Assembly (NCBI GenBank): GCA_964400285.1
Contig: CAYNTK010000005.1
Location: 124,001-188,000, forward strand
DNA length: 64,000 bases
Reading direction: 5' to 3'
Source: FEN-1279 sp964400285
GTDB lineage: Bacteria > Bacteroidota > Ignavibacteria > Tepidaquicellales > Tepidaquicellaceae
Part shown: positions 55,508 to 64,000 of the stretch, one piece after another
How the letters are laid out: every line of letters starts with the position of its first letter
Position numbering within the stretch: the stretch's first letter is position 1
Translations under genes and position numbers: made by a program
The notes under the pieces: generated by a model
Databases searched by the model: none
What the model saw: only the letters and a program-made list of their open reading frames with translations
Told to the model about the DNA's origin: nothing

Positions 55508-55891
55508 ATGAACTACGGAATAACAAAAACAATCGACCTCTCTTATGAAGAGGCAATCGAAAAAGTAACGGAAGAATTAAAAAAAGAAGGATTCGGTGTG
55601 CTGACTACTATAGACGTTAAAGAAACGCTGAAGAAAAAGCTCGATGTGGATTTTAACAAATACATTATTCTCGGTGCGTGCAATCCGCCTTTTGCTTACG
55701 AGGCGTTGAAAGCCGAAATGCAAATAGGGTTGCTTATGCCCTGTAATGTAATTATTTATGAAAAAGACGGAAAGACTATTGTATCGGCGTTTAATCCTTC
55801 TACTATCGCAGCAGTATCTAATAATGAGAAATTGAATGAACTTTCTGCGAAGTTGAATGAGAAGATTTTTAAGGTGATAGAAAGTATTTAA
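55508..55891 (+). CDS. DUF302 family protein
   Basis: A 127-residue cytoplasmic protein. It has the DUF302 pattern: YEEAIEKVTEELKKEGFGVLTTIDVKE (about 9-35), then ILGACNPPFAYEAL (about 54-67) and GLLMPCNVIIYE (about 75-86). The family is widespread and small, with unproven function; some members bind metal or lipids. It is preceded by a terminator and a 117-nt gap, so it probably has its own promoter. The following ~50 nt contain short degenerate AAGATT repeats. Confidence 0.88.
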   Translation: MNYGITKTIDLSYEEAIEKVTEELKKEGFGVLTTIDVKETLKKKLDVDFNKYIILGACNPPFAYEALKAEMQIGLLMPCNVIIYEKDGKTIVSAFNPSTIAAVSNNEKLNELSAKLNEKIFKVIESI

Positions 55892-55990
55892 AGATTAAAG
55901 ATTGAAGATTCAAGTTTCAAAATTAAGATTATGGATTAATTGATATGGATTTTTCTATTTTATTTTTTATTTTTGATATTTTATATTTTT

Positions 55991-56692
55991 ATGGGTAATC
56001 CAAAAATAGTGGTGTTAACCGGGGCGGGAGTAAGTGCCGAGAGCGGGATATCGACTTTTCGTGATTCGGGCGGTTTATGGGAAAATTATGATATTATGGA
56101 AGTGGCTTCAATACAAGGTTGGTATAAAGACAAAAAACTCGTTCTCGATTTTTATAATCAACGAAGAAGACAATTGAAAGATGTAGAGCCGAATGCAGCA
56201 CATTACGCAATTGCAAAGCTCGAAGAAAAATTTGATGTTACAGTAATAACTCAAAATGTTGATAACCTTCACGAGCGTGCCGGCTCGAAAAATATTATTC
56301 ATCTTCACGGACAGCTTACGCAGGCAAAAAGCACTGCTCATCCAGGATTTATTTACGATATTGGATACAATGATATAAATATTGGAGATAAATGTGAAAA
56401 AGGTTCGCAGCTCCGTCCAAATATTGTATGGTTTGGTGAGCCGGTGCCAATGATGTACGAAGCAGGAAAAATTGCAGAGCAGGCGGATATTTTTATTGTA
56501 GTTGGCACATCTCTTGTTGTTTATCCTGCTGCGAGTTTAATTGATTATGTAAAACCATCAGTATATAAATATATAATAGACCCTATTAAACCTTCTATTT
56601 ATAATTATTCCGATAAAATTATTTTTATTGAAGAAAAAGCATCGATAGGAACTCCAAAGCTCGTTGAAAAGCTATTTGAGGAACATAAATAA
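55991..56692 (+). CDS. NAD-dependent protein deacylase, sirtuin (CobB-like)
   Basis: A 233-residue sirtuin that removes acetyl or succinyl groups from lysines using NAD+. The start at 55991 (MGNPKIVV) puts the Rossmann strand in place; an upstream AUG at 55940 would add a hydrophobic 17-residue stretch unlike known members. Motifs: GAGVSAESG (11-19), STFRD, TQNVDNLHERAG, and the catalytic His106 in HLHGQL. The zinc-ribbon cysteines are mostly absent: only one Cys (DKCEKGSQLRP) remains where CxxC pairs are usual. This is typical of the Bacteroidota form. Confidence 0.93.
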   Translation: MGNPKIVVLTGAGVSAESGISTFRDSGGLWENYDIMEVASIQGWYKDKKLVLDFYNQRRRQLKDVEPNAAHYAIAKLEEKFDVTVITQNVDNLHERAGSKNIIHLHGQLTQAKSTAHPGFIYDIGYNDINIGDKCEKGSQLRPNIVWFGEPVPMMYEAGKIAEQADIFIVVGTSLVVYPAASLIDYVKPSVYKYIIDPIKPSIYNYSDKIIFIEEKASIGTPKLVEKLFEEHK

Positions 56693-56778
56693 TCATTTAC
56701 TGTTTCGGTAAATATTTGTAAAATCAAATAAAAATCAATATTCTCTCAAAAAACAAGGATTTAAGAAATCTTTTTACA

Positions 56779-56809
56779 TTGAAACTCTTTACATTAAATT
56801 ATAAATTTG
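56779..56809 (+). promoter_or_regulatory. Bacteroidota-type promoter of glgA
   Basis: TTG (56779-56781) and TAAATTTG (56802-56809) are separated by 20 nt, matching the Bacteroidota consensus TTG-N19/21-TAnnTTTG. The expected transcript start is near 56815, giving a short leader before the AUG at 56828. Confidence 0.6.
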
Positions 56810-56827
56810 TAAAAAATTTTATCTTAA

Positions 56828-58306
56828 ATGGCAAAAGGGTATAACGTTCTCTTCGTTACCAGTGAAGTTTTTCCTTATTCAAAAACTGGTGGATTGGCTG
56901 ATATTTCCAATTCTCTTCCTCAGGCTCTAAATTCTCTCGGAAATGAAGTTAGAATTATCTCTCCAAAATATGGACAATTAGATGAAAGAAGACTTCAAAT
57001 TCACGAGATTAAGAGATTGAAAGATTTAAAAATGGATGTTGCAGGTAAAACAACAAGATTTAGTATTAAATCTTCTTTTATCCACGGCAGAAATACAAAA
57101 GCTCAGATTTACCTTTTAGAAAACCAAGACTATTTTAAGAATAAAGGAATTTATCAGAATATTAAAACCAAAGAAGATTTCTCTAATAATGATGAAAGAT
57201 TCTTATTCTTTTGCAAATGTGTTCTTGAAATCCTTGAAATTCTTCAATGGAAACCTGATGTAATCCATTGTAATGACTGGCAGACTGCCCTTATTCCTGC
57301 AATGCTAAAAAAAATATATAATAAAAATCAGCATATAAAAGATATTAAGACTATTCTCACTGTTCACAATCTTGCTTATCAGGGTGATTTTCCAAGATCT
57401 ACTTTTGATAAAACCGGTCTTCCAAGTTCTGTTTTATCTGAAGTCGGTGGTTATCAAAAAGGAAGATTTAATTATTTAAGAACAGGTTTATATTATGCAG
57501 ATAAAATAACTACAGTAAGTCAAAAATATGCTGAAGAAATTAGAAAAGATAAAAATCTTAATTCGGGTTTGGAAGATGTTCTTGAAAAAAGAAAAAGAGA
57601 TATTTCTGGAATATTAAACGGTATTGATTATAATATTTGGAATCCTAACGTTGATAAAATTATTACTTATAGATATACATATCAGGAAATCCCTCTGAAA
57701 TATGAAAATAAAAGAGAACTTCTTAACAAATTTAACCTTGAATACAAAGAAAATACACCTTTGATAGGTATGGTTTCGCGTTTAGTTGAGTCAAAAGGTT
57801 TAGACCTTTTAGTAAAAATCCTTCCCGAACTTATGAAGGAAGATATTCAATTAATTATTTTGGGAATGGGAGATGAACGTTATCAAAAATACTTACTGAA
57901 TGCAAAGAAAAAATATCCTAACAAACTTATTGTACAAATTGCTTTCGATGAAAACCTTGCCCATCATATTGAAGCAGGATGTGATATGATTTTAATGCCT
58001 TCGAAATATGAACCTTGTGGTTTAACTCAATTATATAGTTTAAGGTATGGAACGGTTCCTATTGTTAGAAATACTGGTGGTTTATGTGATACTGTAAAAG
58101 ATTATAGAAAACCTGATGGTACAGGATTTTTATTCGAAAAATTTGATGGAAAAGAACTTATAAATACCATTAAAACCGCTATTTCTATTTATAGAAAAAA
58201 TAAACAAAAATGGTATAATATAATTAGAAATGGTATGGCTCTCGATTTTTCTTGGAAAGTTTCTGCTACCAAATATATGAATCTTTATAAAAAGTTAACC
58301 TCCTAA
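56828..58306 (+). CDS. glgA: Glycogen synthase (GT5)
   Basis: Transfers glucose from ADP-glucose to a growing alpha-1,4-glucan in the cytoplasm. A GT-B fold of 492 residues, near the usual length. N-terminal KTGGLAD (19-25) is the ADP-glucose-binding motif. HNLAYQG, NGIDYNIWNP, and MPSKYEPCGLTQLYSLRYG with Glu395 form the rest of the donor site. No other glycogen gene is beside it; the next gene is a HAD phosphatase 25 nt on. A good promoter lies upstream. Confidence 0.95.
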   Translation: MAKGYNVLFVTSEVFPYSKTGGLADISNSLPQALNSLGNEVRIISPKYGQLDERRLQIHEIKRLKDLKMDVAGKTTRFSIKSSFIHGRNTKAQIYLLENQDYFKNKGIYQNIKTKEDFSNNDERFLFFCKCVLEILEILQWKPDVIHCNDWQTALIPAMLKKIYNKNQHIKDIKTILTVHNLAYQGDFPRSTFDKTGLPSSVLSEVGGYQKGRFNYLRTGLYYADKITTVSQKYAEEIRKDKNLNSGLEDVLEKRKRDISGILNGIDYNIWNPNVDKIITYRYTYQEIPLKYENKRELLNKFNLEYKENTPLIGMVSRLVESKGLDLLVKILPELMKEDIQLIILGMGDERYQKYLLNAKKKYPNKLIVQIAFDENLAHHIEAGCDMILMPSKYEPCGLTQLYSLRYGTVPIVRNTGGLCDTVKDYRKPDGTGFLFEKFDGKELINTIKTAISIYRKNKQKWYNIIRNGMALDFSWKVSATKYMNLYKKLTS

Positions 58307-58331
58307 AATAAAATATTGGATAATTATAGTA

Positions 58332-58907
58332 TTGAATAGAGCAATTTTTTTAGATAGAGACGGAACGATTAATAAAGAAGTTGATTATTTGACAAAACCG
58401 GAACAAATCGTTTTAATAAAAGATGCTAAAAAAGCATTATATACATTTAAAAAGTTAGGCTTCTTAAATATAATTGTTACTAATCAATCTGCAGTTGCAA
58501 GAGGTTACTTATCCGAAAAAAAATTATCTGAAATACATTCAAAGTTTTCTAAACTTCTTTCTTATCGTAGAATTCCACTTATTTGGGATGTATTTTATTG
58601 TCCGTTTCACAAAGATGGAGTAATAAAGAAATTTACTTCTGAAAGTTTTTTTAGAAAACCAAATCCCGGAATGATTTTAAAAGCTGCCATAAAATATAAT
58701 ATTGACTTGAGTAAATCATTTATGATAGGCGATTCATATACAGATATGAAAACAGCGGATATAGCTGGCATAAGAAAAATTCTCGTTTTAACCGGATATG
58801 GACAAGATGCACTTTTGAAATGTATAAAAGAAAATCTAAAAATCGAATGTGTTGTTGATGATATTTTTGAAGCATCTAAATTTATTAAAAAGTATTTAGA
58901 ATATTAA
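58332..58907 (+). CDS. HAD-IIIA phosphatase (GmhB/histidinol-phosphatase-like)
   Basis: A 191-residue HAD hydrolase. FLDRDGTIN (6-14) contains the nucleophile Asp8 and Asp10; VTNQSAVARGYLS (about 54-66) and FRKPNPGMI with MIGDSYTDMKTAD give motifs II-IV. Proteins of this shape hydrolyse D-glycero-D-manno-heptose 1,7-bisphosphate in LPS heptose synthesis, fitting the two GT9 genes in the window. The zinc loop is incomplete: CPFH is present but the usual second CxC is not. The substrate is therefore uncertain. Start codon is UUG. Confidence 0.82.
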   Translation: MNRAIFLDRDGTINKEVDYLTKPEQIVLIKDAKKALYTFKKLGFLNIIVTNQSAVARGYLSEKKLSEIHSKFSKLLSYRRIPLIWDVFYCPFHKDGVIKKFTSESFFRKPNPGMILKAAIKYNIDLSKSFMIGDSYTDMKTADIAGIRKILVLTGYGQDALLKCIKENLKIECVVDDIFEASKFIKKYLEY

Positions 58908-58954
58908 CTTATAATATATTATATTTATTGTTATTTATTATTAAAATTTAGAAT

Positions 58955-60130
58955 TTGATTAAAAAATTAATAAATATTTTCATTTTAGTTACATCTTTGC
59001 TCCCTTTGTTTTTCGGTTGTGAGAATAATCTTACCGATGAAGGATTGAACTATATATCCAATGATACTTTAGGAACACTTATTCTCGATTCACAGATAGA
59101 TTCTATGAACTTAACTTCGAATAATTTTATAAAATATCTAAATACCTCTGCTTCATCTAATTTGCTTGTCGGTATTTATTCTAATTATGAATCTAAAACT
59201 TTATTAAGGTTTGTAGGATTACCAACATATTATGACACAACCACTGTTTTATCAGCTAAGTTAAATATTAGATATAATAAAACTTTCTATCAGGATTCAC
59301 TCGGTTTAACATCCTTCAATATTTATAAAATCAATAAATATTATGACTTCACGACATTAACATATAATGAATTTAATAATGAAATAGGAACTAATATCCT
59401 TGGAACTTTTTCAGGTACCCCTACTGATACTTCACTTATTTCAATTCAATTGGATAATCAAACCGTAGGAGATTGGTTGAAATATGCTCACGATACTAAC
59501 TATGCAAATAAAAATTATGGAATTATTTTGTTACCAAATTCGACTTCTACTACGATTAAAGCATTCTATTCAGGTATTTATGGAAACGCAAATTTTATTC
59601 CTCGTGTTACAGCTGTTGTTTTGTCTCCATCTGGAAAACAAGATACTTTAAATTTTTATAATTCCGAATTCACTAATTTAAATTATGTTCCTCAGATTAA
59701 TACTATTCCAGGTAGATTTATAATTCAAAATGGGATTGCCATTAAAGATATATTTAAATTTGATATTTCGAAACTTCCGGGAAAAGTAATTATTAATCAA
59801 GCTTATTTGGAATTGAAAATAGATAAAGCTAATTCTTTTTATACTCAAGGTGTTGATACAAGACTTGTTTTTAATATGCTTACTGATACTTCGAATTTGA
59901 CTAATGATGGTATTAATTATTATTCCATACAAAAAGATTCTATTACTTATGTTACTTATTTAAATATGGCAGTACAGAAATGGAACTATGGAACAAATCC
60001 AAATTTAGGCCTTCTGATTAAAAATATTTATGATTTTTTAAATCTGGATAAATATGTTTTCTATGGTCCCGATTTTCCCGATGCTTCACTTAGACCAAGA
60101 ATTATTATAAGATATACAATTAGAAGGTAG
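58955..60130 (+). CDS. Exported lipoprotein with two DNRLRE-like domains
   Basis: A 391-residue protein with a lipobox (LPLFFGC, about Cys22), so it is probably an outer-membrane or periplasmic lipoprotein. Two beta-rich halves (about 70-225 and 235-391) share a pattern resembling DNRLRE/DUF4270-like domains: KTLLRFVGLP with a following SAKLNIRY, and IKDIFKFDISKLP with QAYLELKI. Both halves end in a PRVTAVVL or PRIIIRYT strand. It precedes a beta-barrel protein by 11 nt. Function unknown. UUG start. Confidence 0.65.
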   Translation: MIKKLINIFILVTSLLPLFFGCENNLTDEGLNYISNDTLGTLILDSQIDSMNLTSNNFIKYLNTSASSNLLVGIYSNYESKTLLRFVGLPTYYDTTTVLSAKLNIRYNKTFYQDSLGLTSFNIYKINKYYDFTTLTYNEFNNEIGTNILGTFSGTPTDTSLISIQLDNQTVGDWLKYAHDTNYANKNYGIILLPNSTSTTIKAFYSGIYGNANFIPRVTAVVLSPSGKQDTLNFYNSEFTNLNYVPQINTIPGRFIIQNGIAIKDIFKFDISKLPGKVIINQAYLELKIDKANSFYTQGVDTRLVFNMLTDTSNLTNDGINYYSIQKDSITYVTYLNMAVQKWNYGTNPNLGLLIKNIYDFLNLDKYVFYGPDFPDASLRPRIIIRYTIRR

Positions 60131-60141
60131 GAGTTTATTAT

Positions 60142-61419
60142 ATGATTATTTTTAAAATGAACAAGATATATAAAGAAAATTATTTATTTCGGAAAATTTT
60201 ATTTTTTCTTTTTTTGCTTGTAGTTCCTGCTTTTTCGCAAGATGAATTTCCGCTTGGTTCTCCATATACGGCATTTGGATTGGGTGATATTCAATATCTC
60301 TCGAGCACTCGAACAGATGCAATGGGTATTCAGGGAATAAGTTTATTAGGTAATTATGTAAATAATCTAAATCCTGCATCTAATTCCGATATTAAATTTA
60401 CAAATATTTCTTTGTCGATGAACTATGGTTTCTTAAAACTTGGAAAATCTAAAATATCGAATGGAAATGTAAATGGAATTAATATAGGAATACCTTTAAG
60501 CTCCGAAAGGGGTATGGTTCTTGTTATTGGCTTTAATTCGATGCTTCGTTCTAATTATAAAATACTTAACAAATATTCAGATAATAATGTATCTTATACT
60601 CAAACTTATGCAGGAAATGGAGGAGTGTCGAGAGTAAATTTTGGATTAACCTATAAAATTCTAAAGGGTATTAATTTAGGTGCTGAATTTAATTACGCAT
60701 TCGGAAATCAAACCAAACTTGCATTCCTTGATTTTAATTCTCAGTATTATACTAATACATATACAAGAAAGGAAAATAATTTAACAGGTTCTTTCTTAAA
60801 AAGCGGTTTAATTTTTAACATTGGTGAGTTTCTTAAATCTAAAAAAATTGGCGATTTTTCGATTGGATTTTTTTATCAATCGAAATTGAATTTAAACTCT
60901 GACGAAGATGTCATCTATGCTTCAAGCTTGGTAAACGATACTGTTAAAAAATTAAGTTTGGAGATACAATTACCACAAGCAATTGGATTTGGAATTACCA
61001 AAAGTATTGGTAAACAAGTAATTTTATCAGGGGATGTTTTGTGGCAACAGTGGGAAAAGTTTATTCCAGGTAATCTTGCTGTTAATAATTATACAAATTC
61101 TTTAAGATATGGATTGGGTGCGGAAATTCTTCCTGCAATAAAATCTGACAAAACTTTTTGGGAAAGTTTAACTTATAGAGTTGGTTTGTTTTATGATATT
61201 TCATACTATACTATAAATGGTGAAAAGGTTAATAGATTTGGATTTGGTATCGGGTTTGGTATTCCCTTGAGTAGTTTTAACTCTATTGATTTAGGTATAA
61301 GCTATTCTTTGAGAGGGAAATCTGAAAATGGATTTATAAAAGAAGATTATCTTAAGCTCACTGCTGGTTTGAATTTCGGCGAATTATGGTTCATAAGACC
61401 TAAAGATGAAGATAAATAA
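60142..61419 (+). CDS. Outer-membrane beta-barrel protein
   Basis: A 425-residue protein with a signal peptide (about 17-33, ending PAFSQ). The body is rich in alternating strands ending in aromatic residues. The N-terminal segment (SPYTAFGLGDIQYLSSTRTDAMGIQGIS ... NNLNPAS) resembles the OmpP1/FadL- or PorV-like entry in Bacteroidota, where NPA marks the start of the barrel. A Shine-Dalgarno (GGTAGGAG, 60126-60133) supports the AUG at 60142. It is coupled with the lipoprotein gene, which may be its partner. Confidence 0.7.
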   Translation: MIIFKMNKIYKENYLFRKILFFLFLLVVPAFSQDEFPLGSPYTAFGLGDIQYLSSTRTDAMGIQGISLLGNYVNNLNPASNSDIKFTNISLSMNYGFLKLGKSKISNGNVNGINIGIPLSSERGMVLVIGFNSMLRSNYKILNKYSDNNVSYTQTYAGNGGVSRVNFGLTYKILKGINLGAEFNYAFGNQTKLAFLDFNSQYYTNTYTRKENNLTGSFLKSGLIFNIGEFLKSKKIGDFSIGFFYQSKLNLNSDEDVIYASSLVNDTVKKLSLEIQLPQAIGFGITKSIGKQVILSGDVLWQQWEKFIPGNLAVNNYTNSLRYGLGAEILPAIKSDKTFWESLTYRVGLFYDISYYTINGEKVNRFGFGIGFGIPLSSFNSIDLGISYSLRGKSENGFIKEDYLKLTAGLNFGELWFIRPKDEDK

Positions 61420-61441
61420 TCAATAAATTTTTTATAGAAAA

Positions 61442-61876
61442 ATGATAATATCAATTGGTTCTGACCACAGAGGATTTGAACTTAAAGAGAGAATTAAAGA
61501 ATATCTGAAATCAAAAAAAGTTAAAGTTATTGATTTTGGTACTGATTCTAATGCAAGTGCTGATTATCCTGATTTTGCTCAAAAAGTCGGAATTAGTGTT
61601 GCTAAAGGTGAATCGAAATATGGGATTGCAATTTGCGGAAGTGGAATTGGTGTAAGCATTGCGGCGAATAAAGTAAAAGGTATTAGGGCAGTAAATGCAA
61701 CAAACAGCGATATGGCAGAGATGTCGAGAAAACACAATAATGCAAACGTAATTTGTTTTGGTGCAGACTTTATAGATTTTGATACCGCTGTTAAATATTG
61801 GGAAATATTTGCCAATACCGATTTTGAAGGTGGAGAAAGACATAATAGGAGAATAGAAAAAATAAATAATATTTAA
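61442..61876 (+). CDS. rpiB: Ribose-5-phosphate isomerase B
   Basis: Interconverts ribose 5-phosphate and ribulose 5-phosphate (pentose phosphate pathway, cytoplasm). Normal length (144 residues). GSDHRGFELK (6-15) with His9, AICGSGIGVSIAANK with the catalytic Cys65, and RKHNNANVICFGAD are all present. It begins 22 nt after the barrel-protein gene and ends 24 nt before glyA. Confidence 0.95.
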   Translation: MIISIGSDHRGFELKERIKEYLKSKKVKVIDFGTDSNASADYPDFAQKVGISVAKGESKYGIAICGSGIGVSIAANKVKGIRAVNATNSDMAEMSRKHNNANVICFGADFIDFDTAVKYWEIFANTDFEGGERHNRRIEKINNI

Positions 61877-61900
61877 AATAAATTTTCAAAATATTTCAAT

Positions 61901-63196
61901 ATGAATACTAATCTTGAACAAACCGATAAAGAAATTTTTGATGTAATAGTAAACGAAACTAACCGTCAGGCAGATAAACTCGAATTAATTGCTTCCGAAA
62001 ATTTTGTTTCGAAAGCAGTTATGGAAGCACAGGGCTCGACTTTGACAAACAAATATGCAGAAGGATATCCTGCTAAAAGATATTATGGCGGATGCGAATG
62101 GGTCGATGTTGCGGAGAATCTTGCTCGAGACAGAGCAAAAAAATTATTCGGAGCAGAATATACAAACGTTCAACCGCATTCTGGAAGCCAGGCAAATATG
62201 GCAGTTTATATGTCTTTCTTGAAACCCGGGGATAAAGTAATGGGAATGAATCTATCTCATGGAGGGCATTTAACACACGGTTCACCAGTAAATTTTTCGG
62301 GACAACTTTATAAGTTTGTCGCTTATGGCGTTCATCCCGATACAGGTTACATTGATTATCAAAATGTAGAGGACGTAGCGAAGGCAGAAAAACCAAAGAT
62401 GATTACCGTTGGTGCGAGTGCTTATTCCAGAAATATCGATTACAAAAAATTTCGTGAAATCGCAGATATGGTAGGAGCTTTTCTTTTTGCCGATATAGCA
62501 CATCCGGCGGGATTAATTGCAAAGAAATTATTGAATGACCCGCTGCCGCATTGTCATGTAGTTGCTACAACTACTCATAAGACATTAAGAGGACCGAGAG
62601 GTGGAATGATTATGATTGGTAAAGATTACGAGAATCCATTTGGTTTAAAAGCTCCGAAGTCAGGTCGCATAAAAATGATGAGTGAGCTTATAGATTCGAT
62701 GGTGATGCCCGGAGTTCAGGGCGGACCGCTTATGCACGTAATTGCGGCTAAAGCAGTCGCCTTCAAGGAAGCATTGGAGCCGTCGTTCGAGGTTTATGCG
62801 AAGCAGGTAATCAGCAATGCAAAAGCTTTTGCTAATAAGTTAATATCTTTAGATTACAAAATTATTTCGGGTGGTACGGATAATCACCTTATGCTTGTTG
62901 ATTTGAGAAATAAAAATATTACGGGAAAAGCTGCGCAGGAAGCTTTAGATGAAGTTGGAATTACCTGTAATAAAAACGGTGTTCCATTCGATGACAAGAG
63001 TCCAATGATAACAAGCGGAATTCGGCTCGGAACTCCCGCTTTAACCACAAGAGGAATGAAAGAACCCGAATTTGAACTTATTGCAGAATTAATTAATAAA
63101 GTGGTAACAAATCCAACCGATGAAAAAGTAAGAGCGGAAGTGCGTGAAGAAGTAAAGAAATTAACCTCTCGCTTTTCGATGTATGGAACACGATGA
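61901..63196 (+). CDS. glyA: Serine hydroxymethyltransferase
   Basis: Converts serine and tetrahydrofolate to glycine and methylene-tetrahydrofolate with PLP. 431 residues, normal length. It contains LIASENFVSKAV (about 28-39), NKYAEGYPAKRYYGG, GSQANMAVY, and the PLP lysine Lys227 in TTTHKTLRGPRGG. The last codons overlap tatC by 14 nt. Codon use here is less AT-extreme than in the sugar cluster. Confidence 0.97.
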   Translation: MNTNLEQTDKEIFDVIVNETNRQADKLELIASENFVSKAVMEAQGSTLTNKYAEGYPAKRYYGGCEWVDVAENLARDRAKKLFGAEYTNVQPHSGSQANMAVYMSFLKPGDKVMGMNLSHGGHLTHGSPVNFSGQLYKFVAYGVHPDTGYIDYQNVEDVAKAEKPKMITVGASAYSRNIDYKKFREIADMVGAFLFADIAHPAGLIAKKLLNDPLPHCHVVATTTHKTLRGPRGGMIMIGKDYENPFGLKAPKSGRIKMMSELIDSMVMPGVQGGPLMHVIAAKAVAFKEALEPSFEVYAKQVISNAKAFANKLISLDYKIISGGTDNHLMLVDLRNKNITGKAAQEALDEVGITCNKNGVPFDDKSPMITSGIRLGTPALTTRGMKEPEFELIAELINKVVTNPTDEKVRAEVREEVKKLTSRFSMYGTR

Positions 63197-63920
63197 GAAA
63201 GATATGTCGTTTCTCGAACATCTTGAGGAATTAAGATGGCGTATAATTAAAGCTTTAATAGGTGTAGTTATTGGTGGTGTGATAGTTGGTTTTTTTATTG
63301 ATTGGATTGTGAATAATATTTTGTTTGCACCTGCAAAAAATACTGTTCCGCCTTTAACGATTATAAACTTGAAACCGTATGGTCAATTTTTACTTTATAT
63401 GGAAGTGATACTTATTGGTGGTGTAATATTAAGTATTCCGAATATTATTTATCAGTTCTGGAGATTTATCGAACCTGCTCTAAAACCGAATGAAAGAAAA
63501 TATATTGTCAGCATTGTGTTATTTACCACCATTTGTTTTCTTTCCGGAGTTATATTTTCGTATTATTTATTATTACCAGCAGCACTCGGATTTTTTGCAG
63601 GTTTTGGAACAACTATTATAGAAAACAATATTGCCGCAAACGAATATCTTAGTTTTGTTATATCTATGGTTTTAGCTTCAGGCTTGGTTTTCGAATTGCC
63701 AATGGCTTCGTTTTTTCTTTCGAAGATTGGAATTTTAAAACCTGCTTTTATGAGGAAATACAGACGTCACGCTGTTATTGGTATCTTGTTGCTTGCTGCT
63801 ATAGTTACACCAGGACCGGATATTACGAGCCAGGTATTGCTTGCAATACCGCTTTTTATATTGTATGAAATCAGTATTCTAATTTGTAAATATTCGCAAA
63901 GAAAAAATAAACCGGAATAA
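63183..63920 (+). CDS. tatC: Sec-independent protein translocase TatC
   Basis: Core membrane receptor of the twin-arginine pathway for folded proteins. A 245-residue protein with six hydrophobic segments; SFLEHLEELRWRI (9-21) is the cytoplasmic N-terminal motif that recognises the signal, and the FRF-like region and VTPGPD (about 210-215) are also present. The start at 63183 overlaps glyA; an AUG at 63204 (MSFLEHLEELR) is the alternative and would leave a 7-nt gap. Confidence 0.96.
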   Translation: MEHDEKDMSFLEHLEELRWRIIKALIGVVIGGVIVGFFIDWIVNNILFAPAKNTVPPLTIINLKPYGQFLLYMEVILIGGVILSIPNIIYQFWRFIEPALKPNERKYIVSIVLFTTICFLSGVIFSYYLLLPAALGFFAGFGTTIIENNIAANEYLSFVISMVLASGLVFELPMASFFLSKIGILKPAFMRKYRRHAVIGILLLAAIVTPGPDITSQVLLAIPLFILYEISILICKYSQRKNKPE

Positions 63921-63951
63921 TCCGATTGATTTAATTTGCAGAAAGAAATAA

Positions 63952-64000
63952 ATGAATTTAAAACAGATAATATCACCGATTACATCAGAGCTTGAAGAAT
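63952..64000 (+). CDS. Start of a probable polyprenyl synthetase, truncated by the window
   Basis: Sixteen codons only. MNLKQIISPITSELEE resembles the N-terminus of trans-polyprenyl (octaprenyl) diphosphate synthases, which make isoprenoid tails for quinones. The gene follows tatC by 31 nt. The fragment is too short to be sure; other helical proteins could begin this way. Confidence 0.4.
   Translation, partial: MNLKQIISPITSELEE

Overview
This window is AT-rich DNA, about 64 kb, almost entirely coding and nearly all on the + strand. The host looks like a member of the Bacteroidota/Chlorobiota (FCB) group, most likely near Ignavibacteria or Kapabacteria. Four signs point there: several exported proteins end in type IX secretion (T9SS) sorting domains with the NYPNPFNP-type motif; the sirtuin is of the Bacteroidota type without zinc cysteines; the glgA promoter fits the Bacteroidota form TTG-N20-TAnnTTTG; and UUG start codons are frequent. 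The lineage is an inference from protein character only. I saw no rRNA, tRNA, CRISPR array or transposase.

Region 1 (1-21,091) is a surface-polysaccharide (O-antigen or capsule-like) cluster. It holds about ten soluble glycosyltransferases (GT2, GT4, GT9, WecG/TagA), two SAM methyltransferases, a Wzx-like flippase, an O-antigen ligase/polymerase-like protein with TPRs, and two GT-C-like multi-pass proteins. Genes are tightly packed, often with 4-nt stop/start overlaps. Two apparently unrelated genes (nadD and a Yip1-family protein) and a T9SS cargo gene lie inside it.

Region 2 (21,088-42,366) is the most unusual part. It begins with two tandem ~1,600-residue gingipain/PorU-like C25 cysteine peptidases, the first overlapping the last sugar gene by 4 nt. 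Then come two exported TPR-CHAT proteins, an exported protein with 14 WD40 repeats and a caspase domain, a CHASE2-like membrane protein and a small exported FecR-like protein. Five consecutive genes therefore encode exported homologues of clan CD (caspase-fold) proteases with visible His/Cys pairs. The CHAT/CHAT/caspase/CHASE2/FecR-like set looks like an envelope sensing or proteolysis module.

Region 3 (42,454-55,350) holds three T9SS-exported proteins (two YCF48-like propellers and an M6-like metallopeptidase) around a complete TetR-TolC-HlyD-ABC-ABC-permease-permease export operon. That operon resembles CecR/YbhGFSR and has a clear promoter and a 20-bp palindromic operator. A structured three-stem element lies upstream of the M6 gene.

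Region 4 (55,508-64,000) is mostly household genes: DUF302, sirtuin, glycogen synthase, a HAD-IIIA phosphatase, a lipoprotein plus outer-membrane barrel pair, rpiB, glyA, tatC and the start of a probable polyprenyl synthetase.
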